Numbered from the stretch's first letter, positions 1 to 12,434 are shown. The stretch is 64,000 bases of DNA from Lasiosphaeria ovina (GCA_033439765.1 JAULSN010000001.1:8060001-8124000), one strand, 5' to 3'. Program-made: numbers and translations. The notes: generated by a model from the letters alone, not told the origin.

Positions 1-247
1 CTGTCTGGCTTTTGGCTATTTGACGTGTTGCGCCGGCCTGAACACTAGACCTATCCAAGGTATGTACACACGTCGAATCGTCTTGTTGAGTTAGCCCCTT
101 ACTTGGCTTGTTTGCTCCGCTTTGGTGGTGTGCCGGGACCCAGCACTCGGTGGTCGGAAGGCAGCTCGATTGGGGACCGGAGCGAGGCGGGCGGGAGAGC
201 ACAAACAAGACCAAGACCTCTCTCCAGGCATATTCCGGGGGTGGAGA

Positions 248-248
<1 letters not shown>

Positions 249-277
<29 letters not shown>
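249..277 (+). repeat. Poly-G tract, 29 nt
   Basis: An uninterrupted run of 29 G on the plus strand, about 1.75 kb upstream of the velvet start codon. Such a run could form G-quadruplex structure if transcribed, but its exact length is also prone to sequencing error. Confidence 0.95.
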
Positions 278-278
<1 letters not shown>

Positions 279-761
279 GAGGGACACCTCAGTGGCGGCC
301 ATCCTAAGCACCATTGCAATCCCTTAGACTTTGGCCTACCTTGCCCCGGTCCCAAGGGCTCTGTCCCTTGGGTTGCTCTCCTACCCTGGGCGGCGGCCTG
401 CCCTTTGCTACCTAAGCTCCGTCTCCCGCCTGGTCTCTTCTACCGTCCGTCTCTAAGTGTCTAGTGCCGTCTAGTGGTGTCCATCCAGTCAGTCTAGCTG
501 GCTGGCAGCACGTCTCCAAATCCGGCCGCTTCCAACCCTCCGCGACCCGCAGCCGCATCATCGCCTACCTACCCTTACCTGATACGTGCAGTTGCACTTA
601 CACTTGCACTTGCAGACTGCAGATACCTGAAGCATTCCATCTAACCGTTTGCCTGTCCGTCTTGTATGTACAGTGCCCTCCACGATCCGACGTCAACTTC
701 TCTCGAGGCTTGCTTGCTTGCCGGCATTGTCCAGCATCTAGCCCTGCCTGCCTGCGAGCGG

Positions 762-790
762 TCCCATCCCATCCCATCCCATCCCATCCC
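762..790 (+). repeat. TCCCA pentanucleotide repeat
   Basis: Five perfect TCCCA units followed by a partial sixth, in the pyrimidine-rich region upstream of the velvet gene. A related GGGAT run occurs near 14922-14936. Confidence 0.9.
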
Positions 791-2027
791 CGCCCTCTGA
801 GACGACCGACACCTCGCCCAAAGGACAAAGCTAGCAACCGTACCTCACGCGCTGCATTACACCACGAGCCCTCGGCAGAGTAGGCCCCACCTCGACCACG
901 CCCCCTTGCGGACCTGCATTGCTTACTTGCTCCAGTTCCCCTCACCCAATACGTTCACGCCCTTGGTGCCCACACCTGTCCTTCTCTCACCCACTTCCAA
1001 GCTCTCTCTCTGCAGCTTTATTATACCTCCTCCCCGGCGCCGCTCCCGTCCGTGTAACTTTGCTGCCCTCCTCTTGGTTGTCAACGTTCTTCGACTATAA
1101 GCCACCTCTCGCAGCTCCTGCCTGTCCTTTGCACTCCCTCCCTCTCCACGTCTCTGGAGCCTGTCGATACCTCAGCTCTTCACGGCATAGTAAATAAACA
1201 TACCCGGTATAAACCGGAGCACTACCCGGTGCCAGCGACCTCGGTTGACACGCCTTGGAACCCGAAGCAACCGAGTTTGTATTTTTTGGATTTTTATTTT
1301 GGGTCTCTTCCCTTACGACAAGAGTCTACAACAAACGAGCCTCTCGACTACTGGAGCAATAGGCACCTACCTGCCCGCCCACTTAACCTCGAAGCACGAG
1401 CGCAGACTTGAGGGCCAGCGAGAAAGAAGCGAGCGAGATCGCGTCATGCCACAGCCCCAGTTCCGAACCTACCTCGACCTCTCCCTCGCAAACAGCTGAA
1501 GGAAGGCGCAAATTTGCTCCCGCCTCTCAACACGTGTCTGCCCCCAAGGTTCCTTCTTTGTGGCCAGCAGCTGGTCTTGCCAAAGTCAAGCTTTCGGGTT
1601 AGACTTTGTGGCGCCTCTCAGCCGTGGGTTTCTCAATATCACGATCAACCTTGTGTGTTCTCAACAAGACCCGCCATTCTTTGCCAAACTCGAGGCAAGC
1701 TGAAAAAAGAGGTTCGTTATGGTTCCAGGCTCGGAGGAAGCTCTGTGCATTTGATATTAATTTCTCCTCCCGCCCACCCCTCATGTCGGGTTGTTCTCGC
1801 CTGTTCCAAACTCTTGGAACTCGTTGTACTCATACATCACCATCCCTGATTACCTACTCAAACTCTGAATATTACAACGCCTCCCAAAACTAGGACTAAC
1901 AACTTGGTCCTCGTGTCTAGCTTTGCCCCACAGCAACCACAGATATCTGAACCACGGTTCTTTGAAGAAGGACGGACGACACGTTTGGCGGACCACCCAG
2001 AAACGTGCCTCCTGCATTGTCGGCGGC

Positions 2028-3305
2028 ATGGCGTACACACTCCACGATACCGACTACACCCTGGTGGTGCGGCAACAGCCCGAGAGGGCCCGGGTCGCCA
2101 TCGGCAAGGAGAAAGGTATGATTGGCCGCCTCCAGGCCCCATCCCGTGCCTTTCACAGGGAGGGCCACGACGACTTAGGTGGGGAGCATCTGTAAACTAA
2201 TTTTTAAGACGCAGACCGCAAGCCGATCGACCCCTATCCCATTGTCCAGCTCAACGTCAGCCCTCGAAAGGACCCGGGCAAGACGTTCCTGCAGAATCCC
2301 TACCTCATGTTGACGGCGAGGCTGCTCCGCGCCCACAAGGACGGCGAGAGCCCGCCAAACGGCTCGGACCTGCTGCCCGAGGCCAAGGAGAACGACCTCC
2401 TAGGCACCGTCGTCTCGTCTCTATACAGCCTCAAGGACACGGATAACACACAGGGCGGTTTCTTCGTGTTTGGAGACCTCTCGGTGCGGAAGGAGGGCAT
2501 ATATAAGCTCGAGTTCATACTTTTCGAGCTTAAGATGAGCACGCGGGAGTGCCTGATGCGGGCGCGGACCGAGTCGAAAAAGTTTAAAGTCTATCCGCAC
2601 AAGGAGTTTCCCGGACTGGACGAGTCGACGTTTTTGACGCGGTCCTTCAGCGACCAGGGCGTGCGCCTCCGCCTCCGCAAGGACTCGAGGAACGTGACGA
2701 CGAGAAAGCGCAACCTCAAGATTGCCCACACGTTTGGCGATATGAGAGACTCGGTTGCGCACCAGCAGCAGCAGTATGGGCCCAACCACGGCAGCCCCGA
2801 GGTGAGCCCCATCGGCCAGCCGCACCACCTGCGCCGCTCGAGCAGCCTGCACGATTCGGGGGTCGCCGTGGGACACATGGACCGGTCCAGGGGCTCGATG
2901 GGCCCGCAGGGCAGCCCCTACTTCAGCGAGTCGCCACAGAGCATGCGGGGCGAGTACGGCGGCGCGTACGGCTACGCGGGCGGCTACGACGAGCGGTCCA
3001 ACAAGCGGCAGCGGACAATGGATTCTGGCGACGGCAACCACAACTACGACAGCGGGTATTCGCCCTACGCGCAAGCCGGCCCGCGGACGGTGCCGGACCC
3101 CATGGCGCAATACCCCATCTCGAGCAGCTTCGCCGTGCCGCCCACCCAGACCGCCATGGCCGGCCTGCCCATCCCGAGCCATCCCACACACTACAGCAGC
3201 GCTCCGAGAACACACGATGGCCAGCTCCACCCGGAGCGCGGCGTTGAGCTCCATGTCAACACCTTCTCGCCCTACACAAATTTCCCGCCAGACTCGCAAC
3301 TGTAG
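2028..3305 (+). CDS. Velvet-domain transcription regulator (VosA/VelC type)
   Basis: Velvet proteins are fungal DNA-binding regulators that couple sporulation and secondary metabolism and act in the nucleus as homo- or heterodimers. Two exons, 2028-2115 and 2215-3305, give 392 aa; the 99-nt intron splits an Asp codon and restores EKDRKPID. The velvet domain covers about residues 8-190: VRQQPERARVA, DRKPIDPYPIVQL, GGFFVFGDLSVRKEG and STFLTRSFSDQGVRLRLRKD are visible. A basic RKRN stretch and a low-complexity tail with a KRQR motif follow, as expected for nuclear import. The FVFGDLSV and FLTRSFSDQG motifs place it with VosA/VelC rather than VeA or VelB; which of the two needs a tree. The start was chosen because it precedes the domain directly. 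It converges on the Artemis-type gene, with 163 nt between stops. Confidence 0.9.
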
Positions 3306-3468
3306 TGTAACCACTGCTGCTGCCTGCTACCGCAACGGCTTTTGACGCGTTTGATATACCCGTTACCTTTTTCTTTTTTATTCTCGTATTAATTTTCGTA
3401 ATCCATCACCCACCCTGATCTTACTGGATAGCGCGCCACGCGTTTGTTTGGATTCTTCCTTGCATAAT

Positions 3469-6439
3469 TTACTCCCCAAGCACTGTGTCGGGTACAAAAT
3501 GGTTGTCGGAAGTGCATAGCAGCCCAATTTGGGTGCCAGTTTTGTTTTTGGCGTTTCCAAGAATTGCTCGGAAAGCATTGACGCGGGCCTCGAGGGCGTA
3601 GGGAGACAAAGACGAAGCCTGGGAAGAAGATTGTGGCATACAATAAGCGAGGTCGGCCTCTTCGGGACTCGACGAGTCATGTTCTTGTGGGTTAGGTTCT
3701 TGGGCTGGGCGGCGTTTTCGAGGAGGGTTGGTTGGCTGGGACTCGACGGAAGATACCTCCGAAGCGCTGCTGCTGCGACGGCGACGGCGGCCATGTTGCT
3801 GGGATAATTGTTGCTCGTCTGGCTGGGTCGGCAGTGTACCCAACAGTGGTACAGAATGTTGCTGCCGGCTTGGTGCCAGGGAGCCAATGGCGTCTTGTTC
3901 TTTTTGGATTTTCTCATGCCCCTGTTGCTCGTTTTCTTGCTGTTGTTGTTCGTGATGGTTAATACTCGGCAAGGACGGCTCAGCAACGCTGCTCGAGGTG
4001 GTGGTGGTGCTAGCTTGGCTGTCCCAAGCGGGTAGCGGCCCCAAGATAGAGGCCAATTTTGCATATTCTGGCTTCATGAGCTCGTCGTGTCGAAATTTCA
4101 CGCTCTCGCCAGAGCATAGGCGACCGAAGAGGTCGGCAATTGTGATGTCTGGGTTTTAAAAATATTAGATTATTATATCCTCGATTTTCTTTCGCCCGAT
4201 GCCTTTTTTCATGAATTGATGGTGTCATGTTTTCAGCTGAGGAAAAGATGGGGATTAAACGTAGCTAATTGGAATAATACTTGCGTTTTTCGTACCACTC
4301 GGCTGGCGAGACAGTGCATGGCCAGACATCTCTGGGCCGGAAAGCCCCAACGAGATGGCACAGCTCCTGGTAGGACGAGTGTCGAGAGTAGGGGAATGTG
4401 ATGACGCTTGGCAAGGTCTCTCTTTCTCTGTCGTTGTCGTCTCCTATTAATTCTGGGCGGCCCTGCTGGTATTGGTTGTTGCTTTTGCCTGTTGAGGCCG
4501 GTGGCTGCTGCTGTCTGTAGGGCATTGATTTCTGGGCGATGGCTTCGAGGGCGGCCCGCAGTTCCGTCTCGTTGTTGTCACTGAAGTTCGAGAAGCCAAC
4601 GTCGAGTGGGATTTTGCGGCCGGCTGCAGCGGCGTTGAGTAGGAAGAGGCGGATTTGTTCCTTGTCCTTAGAGTTCTCACTAGCTTTGTTGTCATTGGCG
4701 GTGACGGCGAGAGAGGACAGGGTTTGTGGGTTCTCGACAGTATTGGGGGAAATTCTGTATAGGAGGTTAGTTGGTGAGATAATTGGTTTGGTGTCTTTTC
4801 TTGAACTGTATCAGAAGTTTAAAGGAAGGGGCAAGTACGAAACAACGCAGTTGAGATCTAAGCAACTCACATGTCGAGAAGAGGCTCGATATCCGAGGGC
4901 GAGAGATAATCTAGCTCAACCTCGCGCTCTAGGTCGTCGCCGCCGCCGCCAACGCCGACCTCTGCAATGTCCTGTCCGTCGGGGAGGCGGGCGGTAATGG
5001 GCTGGATCCAGACAACCCCCCCGCGGCTGGACTTTTCCACGATCGTCTGGCAGTAGTTGCCTTTCTCGCAGCTGTGGAGACGAATACGCTCCCCGTTTAC
5101 GTCAACATCGTGGAGCGTCGTTAGACAGCCGGGGTGATGCGTGTTGCCGCAAATGAAGCCAACCAGCGGTGCGGCTTCAGGGCACAGGTGGAATTGCTGT
5201 TGCTGCTGTTGCGGTAGCCTTGCGGTTCCTGTGCTGGTGTTGCTGTTGTCAGAGCGTCCTTTTTCCACGAGAGAGCTATAAATGAGCATTTTGTACTCGT
5301 CGACGTGGATCTGTATTTCCTTTGTCAGCTTATTGAATCATTGAGGCTTCTTGCATGTGGCGAGCATTGTAGAGAATGGACATGAGCAGGTAGACAAACC
5401 GACCTTGCTATTGAGAGCCTTGGAGAGAACAATCCAAACATCTTCGTATCTAATATACGCCTTAGCACGGGTTCAGAGAGGAGTTTAATATGTCAGACAT
5501 ACCCATAGGTCCAGGCCTGAAAATGAAAAATTGTGTCGGCAGGGTATCCGGCTACCTTCTCCAGTAGCTCACGCAGGCCGTCGGATTTGGGTGGGAATTC
5601 GACGTCATCATCGATGAAGGAGGTGTCGAGGTATATGGTGTCAATGGTTTTAAAGCCGTATGAGTACTCGATCAACGAAGGCGACCTCACAAGCGTGTTT
5701 ACAAACCACGGCTCGCTGCGGATGTCGCCTGTGTAGAGAGCAGCCTTGCCCTGGCCTTCGAATACTAGTCGATCACCAACAGTTCAGTACATATAGCCGC
5801 GGTGCCGAGCAGTGCGAGCAGACGTACAAATCATCACAGCTCCGGGACAATGGTTGGCGTTGAAAAGAGTGACCCGGATATGGTTACCGGGCTCAAGCTC
5901 CAGGGTCGTTGGCGTATCCAACGGCAGGGGTTTCTTTACACTTTGTGTCAGCGATGGTAATACCGATTATGCAGGATTGTTATTGGATGTTATCCTACGA
6001 GCAAGGTTTTGAGGTGCTTATATCTCTGGATCCGGGCCTCCAAGATGCCCTTGGCATAGTTTATGCGGCAGGGGAACCTCTCGAGGCGGAGAAGCATCTC
6101 CTTGGTAGCTGCGGAACAATAGACGCTACCGAGGCCAGTCAGAAGGTTTCTTAGGACTCTCACCATGCGAGGGTAGGCATAGACAAGATTGCATAGTGTC
6201 TCCAGTGTCTTACAAGGGCGACCGCAGGCTCTCAAGACCCGCGAGGTGGTCGCTGTGCACATGGCTCAGGAAACATGCCAGCGGCGGGCGAAGATGTGCG
6301 TGGTTACGAAAAAAGTCAACTACAGCACAATACGGGTCTCGTCAGAAACCGAACTCGGGCATTTATTGCAAGTGCGAGGAGCGGGAAACATGCCTCTGAT
6401 ATCGGGAAACTCGGCCACCAGGCCGTTGAAGGTCGACAT
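3469..6439 (-). CDS. Artemis/SNM1-type metallo-beta-lactamase, beta-CASP DNA nuclease
   Basis: A predicted DNA-repair nuclease of the DCLRE1 (SNM1/Artemis) family, which trims DNA ends during end joining or crosslink repair. Nine exons give 760 aa: 6439-6394, 6319-6214, 6125-5999, 5933-5828, 5764-5503, 5449-5404, 5310-4871, 4754-4285 and 4148-3469. The N-terminus MSTFNGLVAEFPDIR is followed by the metal motif HVHSDH, then NANHCPGAVMI, YTGDIRSEPW, the beta-CASP motif LDTSF and FHFQAWTYGYEDVW. VVWIQPI carries the Val typical of DNA-specific members. The region of TFPYSRHSSYQEL and FRPRDVWPCTV ends the DRMBL part. The C-terminal 220 residues are Gln/Ser-rich and poorly conserved, closing on a short acidic GE end. 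There is no zinc finger before the catalytic domain, so it is closer to Artemis than to Pso2. Introns 1 and 8 appear to be GC-AG introns. Confidence 0.9.
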
Positions 6440-7756
6440 GGCGAGCAATAAATCCGGTCCCGTCTCCCAGAACCCCAAAGGTATTGGTGGCGTCGTTGCA
6501 ACTGCTAGCAGCGGTCGCGCGGGTGCAACCAAGCTAAATCGTGAATGAGGTACGTATTAGGTCTCTACGAACAAGGTGTTCGTACTAATAAGCACTTTGT
6601 CCAATTCCCTTTCCCTGGCTCTCGAGACTCTTAGAAGAATCCCAACTTTTCCGGATAGAATGCACATGTCTCAAGCAGAATGTGAATGATGAATACTGAG
6701 GTGCCTGGAACTTAGTCCAGCCTCGGCAGCTTCCGCCGTTAAAGTTTTTTGGATCGCGCTGTTGCCTTTTCTGCAAAGACGCGACGAGCAGGCGGCAGGT
6801 CCGCCCAGGACTAAGCATTTAGGCCCACAGCGAAGCGCTGTCAGGTGAGTCCGCATGATGTCGTCACTCCCACCTCAATTCGGGGCACTTGTAGCTGTGT
6901 TTCTGTACAAAGTACCTTATATTAGCTTCCAACTAAAGATCCAGAGTACATATAGGCATTTTGTCACAATATCGGGAGTGAAAGAGGAACAGGTAGGCAA
7001 TTACCGAGTAAAGAGGGACCTAAAAGAACAGAGTCCAGCCCATCTTCTTCAAGCCACCCCTCGGTTATCTGACCCGAGCCGTTTAAAGAGCCAAACCCCG
7101 CTTGGCATCACCCCCTTCCCCTCCCCCCACACACACATCCATTTGGATCCATGGGTCTCCCACGTTGACGGAAAGTTTGGTCTAGGTACTGTACTGTCTA
7201 CACTGGTGGTAATTTCGATGCGTGAAAATCCAGTAAGATACCTATGCTGGTACTGTACCCATTACCGATAACTCAGCCGATCAGTGCAGGCACGGTCCGC
7301 ATTTAGCTTGTTAATGGCGTTTCATGGAGGAATGGTGCCTTGCTTCCGGCGCCTCGCCAAGACTTCGCAGGGCTGAGACATCGACAATGACCTGTGCTTT
7401 GGGCGGTCTTCTTTCAGTTGCGGGGCTTGAAACCGGGGGTTCGCGCTATAAACCGCCCGTGCACCTCCAGTCCTCCACAGCCAGCTACCTAGGTAAGGTA
7501 CCCCTGTCGTGGAGCCAAGCCGTCTCAGCTTCGCTGGCCAGATCACTATGGGATGACAACCAACGGGGCAGTGTGCTTACGTTGGAAACACCGAGCGCTC
7601 AACCCGCGATGGGATGGAAGCTCGACTTCTTTCTGCTGCGTGCTCAGCCAGCAACAAACACACGGAAGAGAATACACGGGAACCTGCCGATAAGAAGCTT
7701 CAATTCGACTCAATCGGCCTCGGGAATGACGGCAGCTGCAGCCGCCAGTCCATGAG
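6440..7756. other. Intergenic, divergent promoter region
   Basis: About 1.3 kb between the divergent Artemis-type gene and the P450 gene. The small open frames show no family motif, signal peptide or splice structure. A TACCTAGGTA palindrome lies near 7488 and GTACTGTAC near 7190. Both promoters must be here, but no specific site can be assigned. Confidence 0.5.
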
Positions 7757-9534
7757 ATGCGCGCCATAACATCGTCCATCAGCTCCCAGCTGCTCGAGTC
7801 GCTAACTCTTGGTCGCTTTGTCTGTGCAGCCTTCGTCTTCACGATCACCTCTTTTGTCATCGACTTTACATGGAAGCCTCGATACCCCAAGTCGCTGCCC
7901 CGCGTCGGGAACGGCGGCGGCATCTTGGGCACCGTCAGGAACTGGTTCGGCTACATAATGCACTTCAACGAGTGGGTTGACGAGGGCTACGAGAAGGTCA
8001 GCACGCTCGCGCATTCTGCCCCCTGATTCCACGCTTTTGACTCAAGGCACTCGACTTACACCAGCGCAGTATTCGAAAAAGAACCGTGCCTTCGTTGTCC
8101 CCTCTGCTCCGAGCCGCCCCGACGAGATCGTGGTCCCCCGTTCGCAGACTACCTGGCTCCTCGAGTTCCCCGACCACATCGTGTCCACCAAGGAGTCGCA
8201 CAGGGATTTGCTATACAACGACTACCAATTCTTTGGCGTCGACGACCAGTTCCCCATCATAACTATGCACAAGCACCTGGCAAGAAACTTGGTGGGTCTT
8301 ATTCCCGGCGTCCAGGACGAGGCCAGCGGCGCCATCGATGCCACCTTCGGGACCGACACAGAGAACTGGAAGTCGCTTAATCTGTGGGAAGCCTGGCTCG
8401 GCATCGTCCCCAGGGTCACCAACCGCATACTAGTCGGCGAAGTGACATGCAAGAATCAGGAGTTCCTCAAGAACCATGTCGCCTTTGCCGACGACGTGGT
8501 GCGGAACAGCTTCATTCTCAACATGTTCCCCAAGATTCTGCAGCCTTTCGTCGCTCCCCTTATAGTTCTGCCGAACCGGTGGCACTGGTACAAGACATAC
8601 CGAGAGGTGAGGCCCCTCGTCGAACAACGCCTGCACGATATGGAGCGAAAGCTCGCCGGCGACCCCAAGTACGACGAGTGGGAGCCGGAGGAGAACCTCG
8701 TCACGTGGCTGATCCGCCAGGCTCATGCCGATGGACGGGTCGAGGAGCTAAATGCTTCCATGATTTCCAAGCGCCTGCTGCCAGTTGAGTTTGCCGCCAT
8801 CCATACGACCGTCATCACGGGCCACGGGATTCTGCTGGACCTTCTCTCCGCAGACCCAGCCAAGGGGTATCTGGACGCCCTTCGGGAAGAGACGAGTCGC
8901 GAGCTCGGGGCCGAGGGAGGCTGCTGGTCCAAGAATGCCCTATCACGACTTCACCGGACCGACAGTGCGATCCGCGAGAGCATGCGAGTTAGCCACTTTG
9001 CCACGGGCTTGACCCACCGCAAAGTCATCACCAAGGAGGGCATCACGAACACGGTCGAGGGCTGGCACGTCCCGCGCGGCTCGTACCTGATGCTAGACTT
9101 AGCCGGGACGCACCACGACGCCGACCTGTACGAGAACCCTGATGTTTACGACCCCTTCCGCTTCTCGCGAGAACGCGAGGAGTACAAAGCGCGCCCGCAG
9201 GACCAGAAAGACCCGGCCGAAGCGCTCCGCGTGCAGAGGCTGGGCATGGTGACAACGAGCGACGAGTTTCTGGCTTTTAGCCACGGGAGACATGCCTGGT
9301 AAGGCCTTTTTTCTCTTTTATTTTTAGTATTGTTAACTGACAGTGCCTTTTCTTCCTGCTAGCCCTGGGCGGTTTTTTGTGGCTCATGAGCTCAAAATGA
9401 TCTTAGCATACCTCCTCGAAAACTACGACATCAAGCCCCTGGCCGAAAGACCAAAGCCGCTGTGGATTGGCCAAACCATCATTCCCCCGGTTGACGTCAA
9501 AATTGAGATAAGAAGGCGCAAGGGAACGGTTTGA
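7757..9534 (+). CDS. Cytochrome P450 monooxygenase
   Basis: A microsomal haem-thiolate monooxygenase of unknown substrate. Three exons, 7757-7996, 8070-9298 and 9363-9534, give 546 aa, normal for a fungal P450. A hydrophobic anchor lies at about residues 20-38. The I-helix reads EFAAIHTTVIT: the usual acidic residue before Thr is replaced by His, a variant I know from fungal tailoring P450s of the ent-kaurene oxidase kind. The K-helix ExxR is AIRESMR, and the haem loop FSHGRHACPGRF is completed across the last intron, which splits the haem Cys codon. No terpene cyclase, polyketide synthase or other tailoring enzyme is next to it, so there is no sign of a metabolite cluster here. Family assignment is secure; subfamily and substrate are not. 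Confidence 0.93.
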
Positions 9535-9716
9535 ATAGACAGGCACTTTTGGATCGAGACCCTTAACGAGACTTAGACGGTATTGCATCGCTGTCATATA
9601 AATAGGTACGCATTATATATCGGGGATCTACTCATTGGGCGTGTCATAGATGGGCTAGCAGTATGTGTATAGACAACCAAGAAGAAATGTGTAGCTCTGG
9701 CGCGTAATCATTCGTC

Positions 9717-12434
9717 TCAGTCATGGAACTGGCCCTCTGGTATATACCGCCACTTCGAGATGTAGGCGGGCGTTGTCCCGTTCCCGCCATTGCTCGTGCA
9801 GTACACGCCAAGGATTGTCCCTATATGCAAAACGCGGTGTCAGCTCTTCTTGCGCTGGCCATATATTGCTCTTCGATGCACGGCGGATAGGGGAGTTCAG
9901 CAAAAGTACGGCCAATAGACGATAGGGTCATGGGCATAGCCCCTGAAGCCATCGTGAGCAGGTAAACAAACAAACAGCTATGCATACCTGTAAAGCCCCA
10001 GCTGACGGCATCGTTGGGCGCCGACGCAATAGTCTGCATCGCCGACCGCGCGCCCGCCGGCCCCACGGAAAACGTAAAGTGCGTCGTGTTGGCCGCCTTG
10101 ATCTCCAGCGTCAGGTCCAGAGTCGCATTGCCGCTGCCGCTGCCGCTGCCGCTGCCGCCGCCGTTACGCCACCACGCCCTCGGCAGCCGCGCCACCACGG
10201 GCTCCGGCACCGCCGTCGACGACGACATGCCGCGGAACCGCACGTGCGGCACGAGCTCGTCGGGCCCTTTTTTTCCCTGTCCGCCCTCCTCTTTGGCTCC
10301 TGCCGGCCCCGGAAACGCGGTCGTGCCGGCGGTGGTGTTGGCCGGGAGCAGCACGACGCCCAGGTCGAGGTGGTGGTTCTGCGCCAGGAACGCCGTCACG
10401 CCCGCCTCCACCTCTACCTCTCTGTCGGACGGCGGCGGCGCAAACGACACGTCGACGCTGAACGAGAACAGCGTGTCCTGCTGCCGCCGCCCCACAAACG
10501 TCTGCCCCCCGCCCACCCCCCCCGCGTAGTTGCCGTTCAGCGCCGTCAGGTTGAGCGCCGATGGCCGCAAGCGGAGCGTCCCGAGCCGCTCCGCAGGCGA
10601 CACGGTGTAGGCGCCGCCGCGCGGGAAGCGCCAGTGCGTGAAGTGCGGTGGTAGTGGGGAGTCGGGCGGGAAGGAGGTGATGAGGTCGCCTTGGTTGATG
10701 TATGGTCTGGTTGGTGGGTTAGTTGTTTCTGTTTTCTTCTCTTTTGTGGAATAGGAAAAGGGAGGGTTCACTCCGGCTGCTATTTTCTTTTCTTTTCTTT
10801 TCTTTTCTTTTCTTTTCCTTTGCATTTTAAAGGGGGGTAGTTACCCTGTCCCACCAATGTCATCACCGCCGTCATCATCTCCTGAAGAGGCACGAGCCGG
10901 CAGCGCCCAGCCGCTCATCTCACCACTGATAGGCGAAAAGACTGGCCAGTCCTTACCGGAGGTCCACTGCACCGGAGTCAGGACCGTCTCCCTTCCCATC
11001 GGGTAGTTGACGTATTCTGGTCCCGACCGGGTGGACAGAGCCGCGGCCCACCTTAGTGTTGTGGCCTCACAGGTAAGCACAAGTCCGTTCACGTTTTGTT
11101 GGCTCTGACGGGCGGTTCTCTCACCAGTTTCCAGCGTGGTCCTGGAACAGGTCGGCATGGCCGACCGTCTGGACTGGTGATGACAAGCTTGTAAGCTTTT
11201 GTGTTCTCTGCTGGTGTGGGAATAGCGCAACGTACAGTAGCTAGTCGTGTTGGCATTCGTCAAGACGGGGTTCGCTGGGTTCGCCTCAAACGGCCCACTG
11301 ATGCTCTTGGACCGAGCCATGGTGACCATGTGATTCAGCCCGGTGCCTCCTGTACTCGGTGAAGTGACATATTAGTCAGTTTGAGACGTTGAGCTTGGAA
11401 CTCCCGGGAGAACTCGAACCTTCTGCGGCCAAAAGGTAGTAGAAGCCATCTCTCCTGTAGATGTGTGGCCCTTCAGGAGCCTGGATATGCCATGGATTCG
11501 GCTTCAGTATGTGCGTAATAAAGTTTGCTGTCAAGGGCGTGTGCATCTGGGCTTACCAGGCCGCCGGTTCCGTTCCAGATTGTGCGCCACTCGCCCACTT
11601 TTCCCGCGTCCAGGTCAGCCTCGGCTTGTTGTATTGCCGGACTGAAATAGGAGAACATGACAGGGGGTCAGCGTGTTTACTTGTTCGAGATAAATATGTA
11701 GGAGCCACTCACCCAACCTGCCACGCGTGAGCACCCGTGATGTATACCTTGCCGTCTACGTCCCAGAAGGGCTCGGTATCATAGCCGGTGAAATTGAAGT
11801 GGACTGGGTCAGACCACGAGGCCGGCTTGAACGGATCCTTTGCCTTGAAGATGAGCTAGGCCAGTATGTCAGCCAGAGAGCTATCTTTTGGGGCTCTGCA
11901 CAGGCGGGACTCGGTTACGTTATCCCATCTGGAGAAGTCAGACTGTGGGCGGTCGTCATCGACCAGAGTTGTGACAACCCAGAAGGTGTCTTTGTGGAAT
12001 CTCAGAGCCGGTGCCCATATTCCGCTTTTGAGGCCTTTTGTCAGTTACGTCACCTAGGAGAGCACACCCAGGTTTATGCCACGGGGTACCTGTGGTGGCA
12101 GAGCCTACCTGGTGGACCTATTGGTCTCACCGAGTCTTGGAAGCTGCTCTGGTCGGTCCAGAACATGGCCGATCAACTTCCAGCTTTGCAGGTCCTTGCT
12201 CGCGTGGATGGGGATTCCGGGGAAGGCGTTGAAGCTGGACGAGGCGCAGAAGAATGTGTTGTTGCGCTCGGGCACAAAGATGCAGCTGGGATCCGGGTGG
12301 AAGCCGGGCAATATGGGGTTGCAATACGTGGAATTGGCTGCTGTAGCTGCTGTTCCTATTCCTGTTCCTGCATGACCCAGTGATCTGGATATGCCGGCCG
12401 AGAAACACAACAGCAGCTTTAATAGGTGAGACAT
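9717..12434 (-). CDS. Secreted glycoside hydrolase family 43 (beta-xylosidase/arabinofuranosidase type)
   Basis: A predicted extracellular enzyme releasing xylose or arabinose from hemicellulose. Ten exons give 633 aa: 12434-12131, 12034-11919, 11855-11713, 11641-11557, 11480-11420, 11349-11236, 11173-11125, 11051-10845, 10706-9988 and 9820-9717. The start precedes a signal peptide (MSHLLKLLLCFSAGI). The five-bladed propeller follows: NPILPGFHPDPS holds the general base Asp, YDTEPFWDVDGKVYITGAH the supporting Asp region, and APEGPHIYRRDGFYYLL the general acid Glu. From about residue 360 a beta-sandwich domain typical of two-domain fungal GH43s follows, with a Gly-Ser linker. The exon 2 acceptor (AAAAG) has no pyrimidine tract and is the weakest junction. 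Xylosidase versus arabinofuranosidase cannot be decided from sequence. Confidence 0.88.
10783..10817 (+). repeat. TTTTC pentanucleotide repeat inside a GH43 intron
   Basis: Seven perfect TTTTC units on the plus strand (GAAAA on the coding strand) within the intron 10707-10844 of the GH43 gene. It lies close to the donor side and does not enter an exon. Confidence 0.95.

Larger units (their letters stand above)
1..2027. other. Gene-free region, probable promoter and long leader of the velvet gene
   Basis: No open frame here resembles a known protein. The plus strand is pyrimidine-rich with runs such as CTCTCTC and many short upstream frames, typical of the long leaders of fungal developmental regulators. 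It holds a 29-nt G tract and a TCCCA repeat, listed separately. The transcription start cannot be placed from sequence. Confidence 0.5.

Noticed and set aside
2421..3314. 297-codon minus-strand frame over the velvet gene
   Set aside because: Antisense of the velvet coding exon; biased composition and no family features.
9980..10654. 224-codon plus-strand frame over the GH43 gene
   Set aside because: Antisense of the C-terminal GH43 exon, rich in Arg/Pro from GC bias; the GH43 exon chain explains the region.
9535..12434. A possible biosynthetic cluster around the P450
   Set aside because: The neighbours are a repair nuclease, a GH43 and a splicing factor; no backbone enzyme is present.
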